From the NCBI GenBank assembly GCA_964556665.1, contig CAZKXU010000125.1:1-5887 (forward strand): DNA of 5,887 bases, given 5' to 3'. Both the position numbers and the translations under genes were made by a program. The stretch comes from CAZKXU01 sp964556665. GTDB lineage: Bacteria; Bdellovibrionota_C; UBA2361; CAZKXU01. Positions 1-5,887 of this stretch are shown in pieces. Each line of letters starts with the position of its first letter. Position 1 is the stretch's first letter. The notes below the pieces were generated by a model. The model worked only from the letters and a program-made list of their open reading frames with translations. It had not been told where the DNA came from and ran no database searches.

Positions 1-142
1 TGGGGCAACGCTGCGCGCTATACGTGAAAAAACTTATTTGGCGAAGCACTAGAGGATAAAAGAGCTAGCCGGCATGCTCCTTAGGAACGCGTCTAAAAAA
101 ACTTACCCCCTCCAACTCCTTAATTCTGATTCAAAGCAGGCT
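1..142. other. Left-edge intergenic flank without a supportable gene
   Basis: This is the downstream flank of the P5C dehydrogenase gene. All three plus-strand frames are open from the edge but stop at 25-27 (TGA), 50-52 (TAG) and 57-59 (TAA). Any of them could be the tail of a gene to the left, and none is long enough to recognise. The decamer AAAAAACTTA occurs twice as a direct repeat (27-36 and 96-105). On the minus strand this gives two T-runs downstream of the dehydrogenase stop, but neither follows a convincing GC-rich stem, so I do not call a terminator. Confidence 0.5.
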
Positions 143-1720
143 CTACGACAGTTCCGGTGCAAAACCACGCCTCATAGTGTTCTCAGTCACCACGCGCGGC
201 TCCATAAATTGAATTAAGTAGTCAGGCCCGCCAGCTTTTGAGCCAACACCGGACATTCTAAAACCGCCAAATGGCTGTCTGTAGACTAGGGCGCCTGTGC
301 AGCCGCGGTTTATATACAGATTGCCAACCTTAAATCGCTTTTTGCCTGTCTCAAGATTAGCCGGGCTGCGGCTAAAGATACCGCCTGTAAGTGCGTACTG
401 TGAATCATTGGCCAAACTGAGCGCCTCTTCGAAATCTTTGGCCTTTGTTACAGCTAGCACCGGTCCAAAGATCTCCTCCTTCCAGAGGGATGTAGTAGGG
501 GAAACATCTTTGAAAATTACTGCTGGAACGAAGTATCCGGAGTTCGGAGTTTTTCCCTCATAGGCAAGCTTACTTTCCTTCTTGGCGTCTGCAATTGTTT
601 TCAAAATTCTCTTCTGACTAGGCTCATCAATTACTGGCCCAAGAAATGTTGAAGGATCCTTTGCCTGGCCCACAATTATGTCTGAGGCCGCATCTGTAAG
701 TCTTGGTAAGAGAGTCTCATAGGCATCCCCAACAACTATTAGGCGGGAACATGCTGAGCATTTCTGTCCTGCATATCCAAAGGCAGATTGAATTACGCCT
801 TTAATAACCTCATCTAAATCTGCATCCTCATCTACAATCACTGCGTTCTTGCCGCCCATCTCAGCAACAACTTTTTTAACATTAAGCTGTTTAGGGTCTG
901 TGCAGCCGGCTTTTCTAATAATTTCAAGTCCAACCGCCTTTGAGCCGGTAAAGCAGATCATCTCCACATCTGTCGATGCTACCAACTCAGAACCAACCTC
1001 TTTGCCCCAACCAGGCAGGAAAGCAAAGGAGTCTGCTGGGAGGCCAGCTTCAAGCAGAATCTTTGCAAAACGGTAGGCGATTAAACTTGTTTGTTGAGAA
1101 GGCTTAAGGATAGTAGCGTTCCCAGTAACTAAAGCGGCGACTGTCATGCCGCAGGCGATTGCTAAAGGAAAATTCCATGGAGCGATTACAGCACATATTC
1201 CTCGCGGCTGATAGAAATAGAAGTTTTCCTCTCCCATTACCTCACCAAGCTTTTGTGGCTTACCTAGTCGAGTCATCTCTGCTGCGTAGTATTCGCAGAA
1301 GTCTATAGCCTCTGCTAAATCAGCATCAGCCTCTTTCCAGGGTTTTCCAGCTTCACGTGTAATTAGAGCTGATATCTGATATTTATCACGGCGCATTATG
1401 GCGGCGGCATCGCGCATAATCTTGGCGCGCTGCTCTGCAGGAGTATCGGCCCAACTAGCCGATCCGCGTTTCAGTACGGCGATGCTATTCAAGGCATCTT
1501 CTTTAGTGGCAAAGTGGACCTTGCCTACTACGATCGAAGAATCACTTGGATCGATCGAATTGATGATCTCTTTTGATCGGAGCTCCTCTCCATTGATAAT
1601 CGGATAGGCGTGAAGTGTGCCGCGTTTAATTTCCTGATCTATAGCTTCTAATGCCTTTGCGTAGTGAGCTCGATTTTCTGCAATAGTAAAATCTGTAAAT
1701 GGTTCGTTTTTAAAGTTCAT
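143..1720 (-). CDS. pruA: L-glutamate gamma-semialdehyde (1-pyrroline-5-carboxylate) dehydrogenase
   Basis: This NAD-dependent aldehyde dehydrogenase oxidises glutamate-gamma-semialdehyde (hydrolysed pyrroline-5-carboxylate) to glutamate, the second step of proline catabolism, in the cytoplasm. The 525-aa length fits the monofunctional RocA/PruA type (about 515 aa). Visible motifs: APWNFP (180-185) with the oxyanion Asn183; KPS (206-208) of the NAD site; FTGS (257-260); EMGGKN with the general base Glu287; GQKCSACSR with the nucleophile Cys321; EEIFGP (416-420 region). The segments INRGCTGA (470-477), PFGG (483-486) and SKAGGPDYL (494-502) are typical of P5C dehydrogenases rather than other aldehyde dehydrogenases. 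All catalytic residues are present. The ATG at 1718-1720 is preceded by GGAG at a 7-nt spacing, which supports this start. It lies 121 bp downstream of proline dehydrogenase on the same strand and is probably co-transcribed with it. The family call is very secure; the gene symbol is by analogy (rocA is also used). Confidence 0.96.
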   Translation of the reverse strand: MNFKNEPFTDFTIAENRAHYAKALEAIDQEIKRGTLHAYPIINGEELRSKEIINSIDPSDSSIVVGKVHFATKEDALNSIAVLKRGSASWADTPAEQRAKIMRDAAAIMRRDKYQISALITREAGKPWKEADADLAEAIDFCEYYAAEMTRLGKPQKLGEVMGEENFYFYQPRGICAVIAPWNFPLAIACGMTVAALVTGNATILKPSQQTSLIAYRFAKILLEAGLPADSFAFLPGWGKEVGSELVASTDVEMICFTGSKAVGLEIIRKAGCTDPKQLNVKKVVAEMGGKNAVIVDEDADLDEVIKGVIQSAFGYAGQKCSACSRLIVVGDAYETLLPRLTDAASDIIVGQAKDPSTFLGPVIDEPSQKRILKTIADAKKESKLAYEGKTPNSGYFVPAVIFKDVSPTTSLWKEEIFGPVLAVTKAKDFEEALSLANDSQYALTGGIFSRSPANLETGKKRFKVGNLYINRGCTGALVYRQPFGGFRMSGVGSKAGGPDYLIQFMEPRVVTENTMRRGFAPELS

Positions 1721-1727
1721 AATTTTG

Positions 1728-1731
1728 CTCC
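1728..1731 (-). promoter_or_regulatory. Shine-Dalgarno site of the P5C dehydrogenase gene
   Basis: GGAG on the minus strand lies 7 nt before the ATG at 1720. Its own good ribosome-binding site lets the gene be translated independently of proline dehydrogenase despite the hairpins between the two genes. Confidence 0.75.
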
Positions 1732-1769
1732 AAAGTATTAATTGCTCAAAAAGTGTGGGTTAGATCGTA

Positions 1770-1790
1770 GGGGCAGCCAGCGGCTGCCCC
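1770..1790. repeat. Perfect 9-bp hairpin in the proline operon spacer (REP-like palindrome)
   Basis: The arms GGGGCAGCC (1770-1778) and GGCTGCCCC (1782-1790) are perfect reverse complements around the loop AGC. The stem is far more GC-rich than the flanking DNA. It lies between the proline dehydrogenase stop and the P5C dehydrogenase start, so it would be transcribed inside the mRNA. No U-run follows on either strand, which argues against an intrinsic terminator. An extragenic palindrome or an mRNA-stabilising stem is more likely; the REP assignment is inference. Confidence 0.7.
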
Positions 1791-1793
1791 AGG

Positions 1794-1812
1794 GTGCGAG
1801 ACGCGCTCGCAC
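1794..1812. repeat. Second perfect hairpin, 3 bp from the first
   Basis: The arms GTGCGAG (1794-1800) and CTCGCAC (1806-1812) form a 7-bp perfect stem around the loop ACGCG. Only AGG (1791-1793) separates it from the hairpin at 1770-1790, so the two make one tandem structured block. It starts about 30 nt after the proline dehydrogenase stop in transcription direction. No U-tract follows. A role in mRNA stability or differential expression of the two enzymes is possible but unproven. Confidence 0.65.
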
Positions 1813-1841
1813 AGGCCGTGTTAATGAGTAATTACCCAAAG

Positions 1842-3197
1842 TTACTCTAACATAATCGGTCGACGTAGCAGTTCCTCTACTTTCTCCTCTTCAAAGAAGG
1901 TGTGCTTTAAGAAGCTCTCATTTGAGGTATTTTCAAGCAGTCTTCGCACCAGATACCCCATCCCTGGCAGCATCTCGCCAAGCGGAACATATAAGCGCAC
2001 TAGATATCCGGTTTTTATAAATGCGTGAGCTATAGGTTCTGCCATACCAAAAAGCATCTGAAGCTCGAAATCTTTATTAGTCAGTCCCTGTGATTCTGCG
2101 TATTTAACTGCATGGGAAAGGGATCTTATGTTATGAGAGCCAAAGGCAGGTAGAATATGCTCACGGTTATCAATTAAGATCCGGGATAGTTCCTCATAGT
2201 TTGCATCTGAACTTGATTTCTTTTTGAAAAGCGGTGATGGCCAATCATTTTGATTACAGATAACTGTTTCATAATCCCAGTATGCCCCTTTTACTAAGCG
2301 CACTGCGATTGGACTACCGCGATGCTTAGCGAAGTCAATCATATCTAAAACAACTTTTTTTGCTTCGCGAGCGTATGCCTGTATAACGATTCCTGGATAT
2401 GGAAAGTTACGGAACCCTGACTTCCCAAATACTCTCTTAAAAGTCTCATATATGATCGGGTTGTTGCCGCTATCCTCAGCATCAACGTATATTAATGCTC
2501 CAACTTGAGAGGCTTTCTCTACAATCTTAGAGAGTCTCTCAGTGAGAATTGTAACGCTGCGCTCAAAATTTAAGGCGGAGCATTGAGAATAAAGAGCTGT
2601 AAGTTTAACCGAGATACAGATCGGAGTTTTTTCCCCCGGATGACCCTCTATGATAGGTTTACCTTCCTTCCAGTTTGGCATTTCATTACCAAAGATAGTT
2701 AAGGCCTCTAAGTAACGATCGACGTAGGCTAATGCCTCTCTTTCACTTACTGAGAATTCTCCCAATAGATCGGCAGTAAAACAGATCCCGTCACCACGTA
2801 ATCGCCGTAGGGCCTTTAATGCGTTAGTTGGGCTAGACCCGGCGATAAACTGAGCAGCCATCTGCTCAACACTTTTTTTGACAACTAAAGCGGTGACCTT
2901 GGCACGCAGTGAATTAGGAGGAACGTTTAATCCCCACTCAGCCAAGGCGCCTATATCTGCTGCGACAGTACCGAGATATTCTGTTACATGACGTGCAATT
3001 GCAGCGGAGCTCTGAAGAGATGGTAATACATCTACCAGGCGAAACATGTTGACCTTAAACTCAGGTTTTTTCATCGACCACTCCATGATCCTTCCGGACC
3101 AGTAGTTTTTATTGAAAGCCGAGGGCTGCTCCTGACCAATTGCGGTAAAGATCATACGCCCGAAATCTACAATTTCATCTTCAAGTGAGTTTTTCAT
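1842..3197 (-). CDS. Proline dehydrogenase with PutA-like helical N-terminal region
   Basis: This FAD enzyme oxidises L-proline to pyrroline-5-carboxylate and, in this family, passes electrons to the membrane quinone pool. From ATG 3197 it has 451 residues, well above the roughly 300 of Bacillus/Thermus-type monofunctional enzymes. Residues 1 to about 190 form a helical region like that preceding the barrel in PutA and include DLLGE (143-147). Barrel motifs follow: SVKL (196-199) with Lys198; VDAED with Asp239; IQAY with Tyr275; VRLVKGAYWD (299-308); SHN (354-356); FELQMLFGMAEP (377-388). The C-terminal signature YLVRRLLEN carries Arg418, Arg419 and Glu422, with Tyr403 upstream; these match the proline-binding Tyr540/Arg555/Arg556/Glu559 of E. 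coli PutA. The frame also extends to a TTG at 3219-3221 (8 more residues), which has only a weak AGG 6 nt upstream. The ATG has no clear Shine-Dalgarno site, so the start is uncertain. No ribbon-helix-helix repressor domain is present, unlike E. coli PutA. Confidence 0.95.
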   Translation of the reverse strand: MKNSLEDEIVDFGRMIFTAIGQEQPSAFNKNYWSGRIMEWSMKKPEFKVNMFRLVDVLPSLQSSAAIARHVTEYLGTVAADIGALAEWGLNVPPNSLRAKVTALVVKKSVEQMAAQFIAGSSPTNALKALRRLRGDGICFTADLLGEFSVSEREALAYVDRYLEALTIFGNEMPNWKEGKPIIEGHPGEKTPICISVKLTALYSQCSALNFERSVTILTERLSKIVEKASQVGALIYVDAEDSGNNPIIYETFKRVFGKSGFRNFPYPGIVIQAYAREAKKVVLDMIDFAKHRGSPIAVRLVKGAYWDYETVICNQNDWPSPLFKKKSSSDANYEELSRILIDNREHILPAFGSHNIRSLSHAVKYAESQGLTNKDFELQMLFGMAEPIAHAFIKTGYLVRLYVPLGEMLPGMGYLVRRLLENTSNESFLKHTFFEEEKVEELLRRPIMLE

Positions 3198-3254
3198 TTT
3201 AAGTGCTATATTCAGCTGCAACTTGTGCCTGGGCTATCAAAAATCAATCGCCGT

Positions 3255-3283
3255 ACTTTATCAGAAGCTAGGAAGGATATCAA
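3255..3283 (-). promoter_or_regulatory. Candidate sigma70-type promoter for the proline catabolic genes
   Basis: On the minus strand TTGATA (3283-3278; 5 of 6 matches to the -35 consensus) and TAAAGT (3260-3255; 4 of 6 to the -10 consensus) are separated by exactly 17 bp. Transcription would begin near 3248, giving a leader of about 27 nt to TTG 3221 or about 50 nt to ATG 3197. Placement upstream of the pathway's first gene makes sense. It is a by-eye match only. Confidence 0.45.
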
Positions 3284-3329
3284 AGTGCATCATGTGCGGG
3301 AAATATGCATTAAGTTTGTATACTGAGAG

Positions 3330-3378
3330 CTCGGGACGCGCCTAGGATGTGCCTCGCGCTTTTGCGCTCCGTAAGGAA
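3330..3378. other. GC-rich imperfect hairpin block upstream of proline dehydrogenase
   Basis: The 192-bp gap between the membrane protein stop and ATG 3197 has no gene. Its right half is GC-rich and holds small stems: GCGC-TTTT-GCGC (3356-3367) and TCCGT/ACGGA around AAGGA (about 3368-3382). They lie just after the membrane protein gene in transcription direction and could form a weak 3' structure, but no U-run follows. They might also be a decayed palindromic repeat. Confidence 0.3.
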
Positions 3379-3389
3379 CGGAAACAATC

Positions 3390-4328
3390 TTACTCTGCCA
3401 CTAGCAGTTGTTCCTCTCTTAATTCAAATATCTCTCTAGCGCAGGCTGGACATCCCTCTAATTGCTGCAGAGCTCGTGATGTTAGCATTGAGCATTTCTT
3501 GCATGGCATCTGAAACTGGTATTGCTCAGGAGCGAGTAGGCACATCAGCAAAGCTGAGGTTATTAAGTATGAGATGTAATTAACAATGCCTAGATCCAAT
3601 GCGGATACTTTAAGAGCACCAAATAAAGAGAATAAACGGATTAGAAACAGCGGAACAACCGAGAGTGCAAAGATCTGACGGTTCATATGCTCGACCCAAA
3701 GAACGCGGTCAAGGCTGAGACGTAGATCGAAATTGAACTTGTCGATTATAGCTTTATAGGTAGCTGTTCCTGCCCCAATTAATACGCAGAAAAAGAATAT
3801 AATGCTTACCATGGAGAGCCTTTCAAAGCTTCCGGCGAATTTGACTACACTAAGTAATACGATTATCCCGCCTAGGATCCAGGCATACGTCTTATTTTCA
3901 AATGATAAGCGACGTTGAAAGTTAGAAAGTCCGGTAAGGGCATTAAAAACCCTGTTCTTGGCAAGAAAAAGTAGCGCCAAGAGCAGCAAAGGTATCGTTG
4001 CCATATTAAACATATTGGCTATCTCTGTGTTTAGATCAAATTGCCAGAATACTATCAATGAATCGAGCGGCAGAGAAAAGAGAAGGAAGGTATAGATAAG
4101 ATTAGCACGTTCAAAATAATGAAAACTTGTAAAGCGTATTGGTCGAAAAACACCTACTGTTTTTTGATCTGACGCAGCTTGTTCTTGTGATAAATTCTCA
4201 TTAACTGGCTCTGCCAATGTAGTCTGACTCTGGGACTCTTTATTAGCTCCAAAGAAGCGCCGCCAAATATCATTAAGTCTCTGTAATGACTTGATATTTT
4301 CAGCTATTTTACCTAACCTAAAGTACAT
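3390..4328 (-). CDS. Six-helix membrane protein with C-terminal CxxC/CxxC (putative zinc-binding) tail
   Basis: I do not recognise this 312-aa protein. Residues 1-75 are hydrophilic: a basic start (about 4-25) and a Q/S/E-rich, probably disordered stretch (30-56). Six hydrophobic segments follow at about 77-96, 109-123, 149-165, 173-190, 219-238 and 247-266. Loops 124-148 and 191-218 are rich in Arg and Lys, while the other loops are short and poor in charge, so the positive-inside rule places both ends in the cytoplasm. The tail has Cys276, Cys279, Cys293 and Cys296: two CxxC pairs 13 residues apart, as in a small zinc ribbon. There is no signal peptide and no obvious catalytic motif. The start ATG has GGAG 8 nt upstream. 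It is divergent from xseA (60 bp) and upstream of proline dehydrogenase on the same strand, but the 192-bp gap with a candidate promoter argues against a single operon. A transporter or membrane-anchored regulatory or assembly factor is possible; no function can be assigned. Confidence 0.85.
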   Translation of the reverse strand: MYFRLGKIAENIKSLQRLNDIWRRFFGANKESQSQTTLAEPVNENLSQEQAASDQKTVGVFRPIRFTSFHYFERANLIYTFLLFSLPLDSLIVFWQFDLNTEIANMFNMATIPLLLLALLFLAKNRVFNALTGLSNFQRRLSFENKTYAWILGGIIVLLSVVKFAGSFERLSMVSIIFFFCVLIGAGTATYKAIIDKFNFDLRLSLDRVLWVEHMNRQIFALSVVPLFLIRLFSLFGALKVSALDLGIVNYISYLITSALLMCLLAPEQYQFQMPCKKCSMLTSRALQQLEGCPACAREIFELREEQLLVAE

Positions 4329-4336
4329 AGCTCCAA

Positions 4337-4340
4337 CTCC
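4337..4340 (-). promoter_or_regulatory. Shine-Dalgarno site of the membrane protein gene
   Basis: GGAG on the minus strand lies 8 nt before ATG 4328. A second GGAG (4334-4331) is only 2 nt from the start and too close to serve. The site supports ATG 4328 as the true start. Confidence 0.7.
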
Positions 4341-4347
4341 AATTAAT

Positions 4348-4376
4348 TTGAACGACAGTCTAATAATTGTTATGGT
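4348..4376 (+). promoter_or_regulatory. Weak candidate promoter for xseA
   Basis: TTGAAC (4348-4353) and TATGGT (4371-4376) are 17 bp apart, each with 4 of 6 consensus matches. Transcription would start near 4383, leaving only about 6 nt before the xseA ATG. That agrees with the lack of a Shine-Dalgarno site there, but the match is weak and chance is likely in this AT-rich 60-bp divergent gap. Confidence 0.25.
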
Positions 4377-4388
4377 ACCGTCACGAAT

Positions 4389-5741
4389 ATGGTTACCAAC
4401 TTTGCCTCAGAAACTAATCAGCCTAAGTACTATTCTATAAGTGAGGTAAATAGACTCTTTAATCTTACACTGGAGAGAACCTTTCCGATCCTTTACTTTG
4501 CAGGGGAAATTTCGGAGATCAAAAAAGCTAGCAGCGGGCATATATATTTCACAGTTAAGGATGCAGAGAGTCAGGTCTCGGCGGTAATGTGGTCAGGCAT
4601 GGCTCGCTCCCTGAAGTTTGAACTTGCAGCCGGTATGGCGGTGCTGTGCCACGGTAAACCTAATGTTTACAACAAAAGCGGTAGGCTACAGATCGTAGTC
4701 AACGAAATTCTTCTTGCCGGGGAGGGGTTACTGCAAAAGAGATTTCTGGAGTTAAAGGAAAAGTTAGAGAAGGAAGGACTATTTGATACTGCACGAAAGC
4801 GGCAGCTGCCATTCCTGCCGAAGGCGGTGGGGATTGTGACTTCAGCACAGGGCGCAGCTATTCATGATATGACCGTTAGGTTTCGTGAACGTATGCCAAA
4901 TCTTAAGTTATATCTTGTTGATGTTAGGGTGCAGGGTCCAGGCGCTGCAGAGGAGATTGCCGCTGCCATTAAATACCTGAATCAGTCAGGGCTTGTAGAC
5001 CTTATCATCATCGGTCGAGGAGGTGGCTCTTTGGAGGATCTGTGGGCCTTTAATGAGGAGGTAGTTGTGCGCGCAGTCTTCGGCTCTAAGGCTCCTATTG
5101 TTTCGGCGGTTGGGCATGAAGTTGATTTTTCACTCTCTGATTATGCAGCAGATCTGCGAGCGCCGACACCTACTGCTGCTGCTGAGATGGTGGTCCCAAA
5201 GCGAAGCGATCTGCTAAAGCTCCTGGATGAGTATCGACGCAGGCTTGCTGACACCGATCGATTGATTCGTCCGCTTGAGCAGGAGCTGGATGAGCTAGTG
5301 CTTCGATTTGATAGTAAGATTTCAACTTTGATGGATGGGGTCCGTAATCAGCTTAAAACCATTGAGGCTAGACTTGTTGCCATTAGTCCGCTAAACCTAA
5401 TCAAACTTCTACGCTCTAAAGTAGAGGCACTTTCAGAACGATTGAAAGGTGGCCTACCTTTGAGTAAAATTGAATCGACATTTAAACGGATAGAGCTTCT
5501 AGCGCAACGTTTTAGAACCGTAACAGATCGACAGTTTAGAATGCGTGAGCATGTCTTAGAGAACCTAGCCTCACGACTAGAGGCGATGAGTCCGCGCCGA
5601 GTGCTAGAGCGCGGGTATTCAATGGTTGAAATGCAAGGCAAGGTAGTCAAGTCAGTTAAGGACATAGCTGTCGATGATTTAGTAAAAGTTTCATTTTTTG
5701 ATGGGGCGGTCAGTGCGGAGGTAAGGCAGAAGATCAATTAA
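4389..5741 (+). CDS. xseA: Exodeoxyribonuclease VII large subunit
   Basis: This is the catalytic subunit of exonuclease VII, which degrades single-stranded DNA from both ends to oligonucleotides and acts with several copies of the small subunit XseB in the cytoplasm. The 450-aa length is normal for the family. An N-terminal OB-fold spans about 13-110, with SGHIYFTVKD (49-58) in the position of E. coli SGHWYFTLKD. The catalytic domain from about 135 carries VGIVTSAQGAAIHD (147-160), GRGGGSLEDLWAFN (209-222), SAVGHEVDF (239-247) and ADLRAPTPTAAAE (254-266), the core family motifs, all intact. Residues about 270-400 are helical and heptad-like, matching the long coiled coil that binds XseB. The C-terminal segment 407-445 (LERGYSMV...DLVKVSFFDGAVSAEV) is the usual tail. 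The ATG is the first possible start: the frame upstream reaches TAA at 4344-4346 with no other start codon. No Shine-Dalgarno site is apparent. No xseB follows within the window. Confidence 0.97.
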   Translation: MVTNFASETNQPKYYSISEVNRLFNLTLERTFPILYFAGEISEIKKASSGHIYFTVKDAESQVSAVMWSGMARSLKFELAAGMAVLCHGKPNVYNKSGRLQIVVNEILLAGEGLLQKRFLELKEKLEKEGLFDTARKRQLPFLPKAVGIVTSAQGAAIHDMTVRFRERMPNLKLYLVDVRVQGPGAAEEIAAAIKYLNQSGLVDLIIIGRGGGSLEDLWAFNEEVVVRAVFGSKAPIVSAVGHEVDFSLSDYAADLRAPTPTAAAEMVVPKRSDLLKLLDEYRRRLADTDRLIRPLEQELDELVLRFDSKISTLMDGVRNQLKTIEARLVAISPLNLIKLLRSKVEALSERLKGGLPLSKIESTFKRIELLAQRFRTVTDRQFRMREHVLENLASRLEAMSPRRVLERGYSMVEMQGKVVKSVKDIAVDDLVKVSFFDGAVSAEVRQKIN

Positions 5742-5780
5742 AAAATTTAGACACTGCTACAGTGTACACTAAATTTTGTT
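5742..5780 (+). terminator. Terminator-like hairpin after xseA
   Basis: It starts directly after the xseA TAA. AAAATTTAG (5742-5750) pairs with CTAAATTTT (5769-5777) and ACACTG (5751-5756) with CAGTGT (5760-5765). The loop is CTA, and a 3-nt bulge (ACA, 5766-5768) lies on the right arm. The 15-bp stem runs into TTTTGTT (5774-5780). An intrinsic terminator is plausible, possibly bidirectional because the left arm supplies an A-run. The AT-rich stem base and the overlap of the T-run with the stem make it non-classical. Confidence 0.55.
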
Positions 5781-5781
5781 A

Positions 5782-5857
5782 ACTGGGACCGCGGGCTTCC
5801 AGCCCGCAAACGAATTAAATGCTACTGCGTTGCGGGCTGGAAGCGCGCGGTCCCAGT
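5782..5857. repeat. Paired inverted REP-like palindromes (BIME-like) downstream of xseA
   Basis: Two 28-bp arms (5782-5809 and 5830-5857) are inverted copies with 27 of 28 positions matching, around a 20-bp linker (5810-5829). Each arm is itself a hairpin: GCGGGCT/AGCCCGC around TCC (5791-5807) on the left, and the same stem with one mismatch on the right (5832-5848). The single difference between arms is thus the base that spoils the right-hand stem. Flanking DNA extends the symmetry imperfectly (5765-5779 with 5858-5872, 12 of 15 pairing). Two inverted palindromes with a linker is the arrangement of bacterial interspersed mosaic elements; arms much richer in GC than the neighbours fit an inserted element. 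No transposase is in the window. Copy number elsewhere in the genome cannot be seen. Confidence 0.75.
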
Positions 5858-5887
5858 AGAAAACTTAGTTTACAGTGCACTAGCTTT

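Noticed and set aside
1..59. Possible C-terminal ends of a plus-strand gene entering from the left
   Set aside because: Three frames are open for 8 to 18 codons and nothing distinguishes one of them as coding.
27..105. Two minus-strand T-runs (TAAGTTTTTT) after P5C dehydrogenase as tandem terminators
   Set aside because: The bases before each T-run cannot form a stable stem, so only the direct decamer repeat is left.
297..1607. Plus-strand open frames at 297-563, 849-1076 and 1398-1607
   Set aside because: They lie antisense within the P5C dehydrogenase gene, show no recognisable motif, and the opposite frame encodes an intact conserved enzyme.
1721..1841. Intrinsic terminator between proline dehydrogenase and P5C dehydrogenase
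   Set aside because: Both hairpins lack an adjacent U-run; the nearest T-run on the minus strand is more than 10 nt past the last stem.
143..3221. A frameshifted, originally fused PutA
   Set aside because: The two genes are separated by 121 bp with a proper stop, a new Shine-Dalgarno site and an ATG. Both proteins are complete, so recent breakage by frameshift is not supported.
5348..5737. Minus-strand open frame of 129 codons opposite the 3' part of xseA
   Set aside because: It is a shadow of the xseA reading frame, with Ser/Arg-rich composition and no family features.
5782..5857. CRISPR repeat or tRNA/rRNA fragment in the repeat after xseA
   Set aside because: There is only one inverted pair, no direct repeats with regular spacers, and no cloverleaf or CCA-like end.

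Overview
The window is a compact bacterial segment with four protein genes, moderate-to-low GC content and short intergenic gaps. It uses standard stop codons and Shine-Dalgarno sites of the GGAG type. Nothing in it fixes the taxonomy. The proline dehydrogenase has a PutA-like helical N-terminal region and the 312-aa protein is an unrecognised membrane protein. This fits a Gram-negative or metagenome-derived lineage outside the best-studied groups, but that is inference.

Layout. Bases 1-142 hold no supportable gene, only the downstream flank of the first gene. The minus strand then carries, in transcription order (right to left), a six-helix membrane protein with a C-terminal CxxC/CxxC tail (3390-4328), proline dehydrogenase (1842-3197, possibly starting at TTG 3221) and L-glutamate gamma-semialdehyde dehydrogenase (143-1720). 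Divergent from the membrane protein, across only 60 bp, xseA (exonuclease VII large subunit) runs on the plus strand (4389-5741). After xseA come a terminator-like hairpin and a large GC-rich inverted repeat (5782-5857) that looks like a pair of inverted REP palindromes.

Function. The two catabolic enzymes form a complete two-step proline-to-glutamate pathway. Proline is oxidised to pyrroline-5-carboxylate by the FAD enzyme, and its hydrolysed form is oxidised to glutamate by the NAD enzyme. The genes lie in the order of the domains in fused PutA but are separate, with a 121-bp spacer that contains two back-to-back perfect hairpins. A plausible sigma70-type promoter lies just upstream of proline dehydrogenase. 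xseA is a DNA repair/processing gene with no visible link to proline catabolism, and no xseB is seen in the window.

I do not see a convincing undescribed defence or mobile system. The most distinctive non-coding signals are the REP-like inverted pair after xseA and the tandem palindromes inside the proline operon. The least understood gene is the membrane protein with the putative zinc-binding tail.
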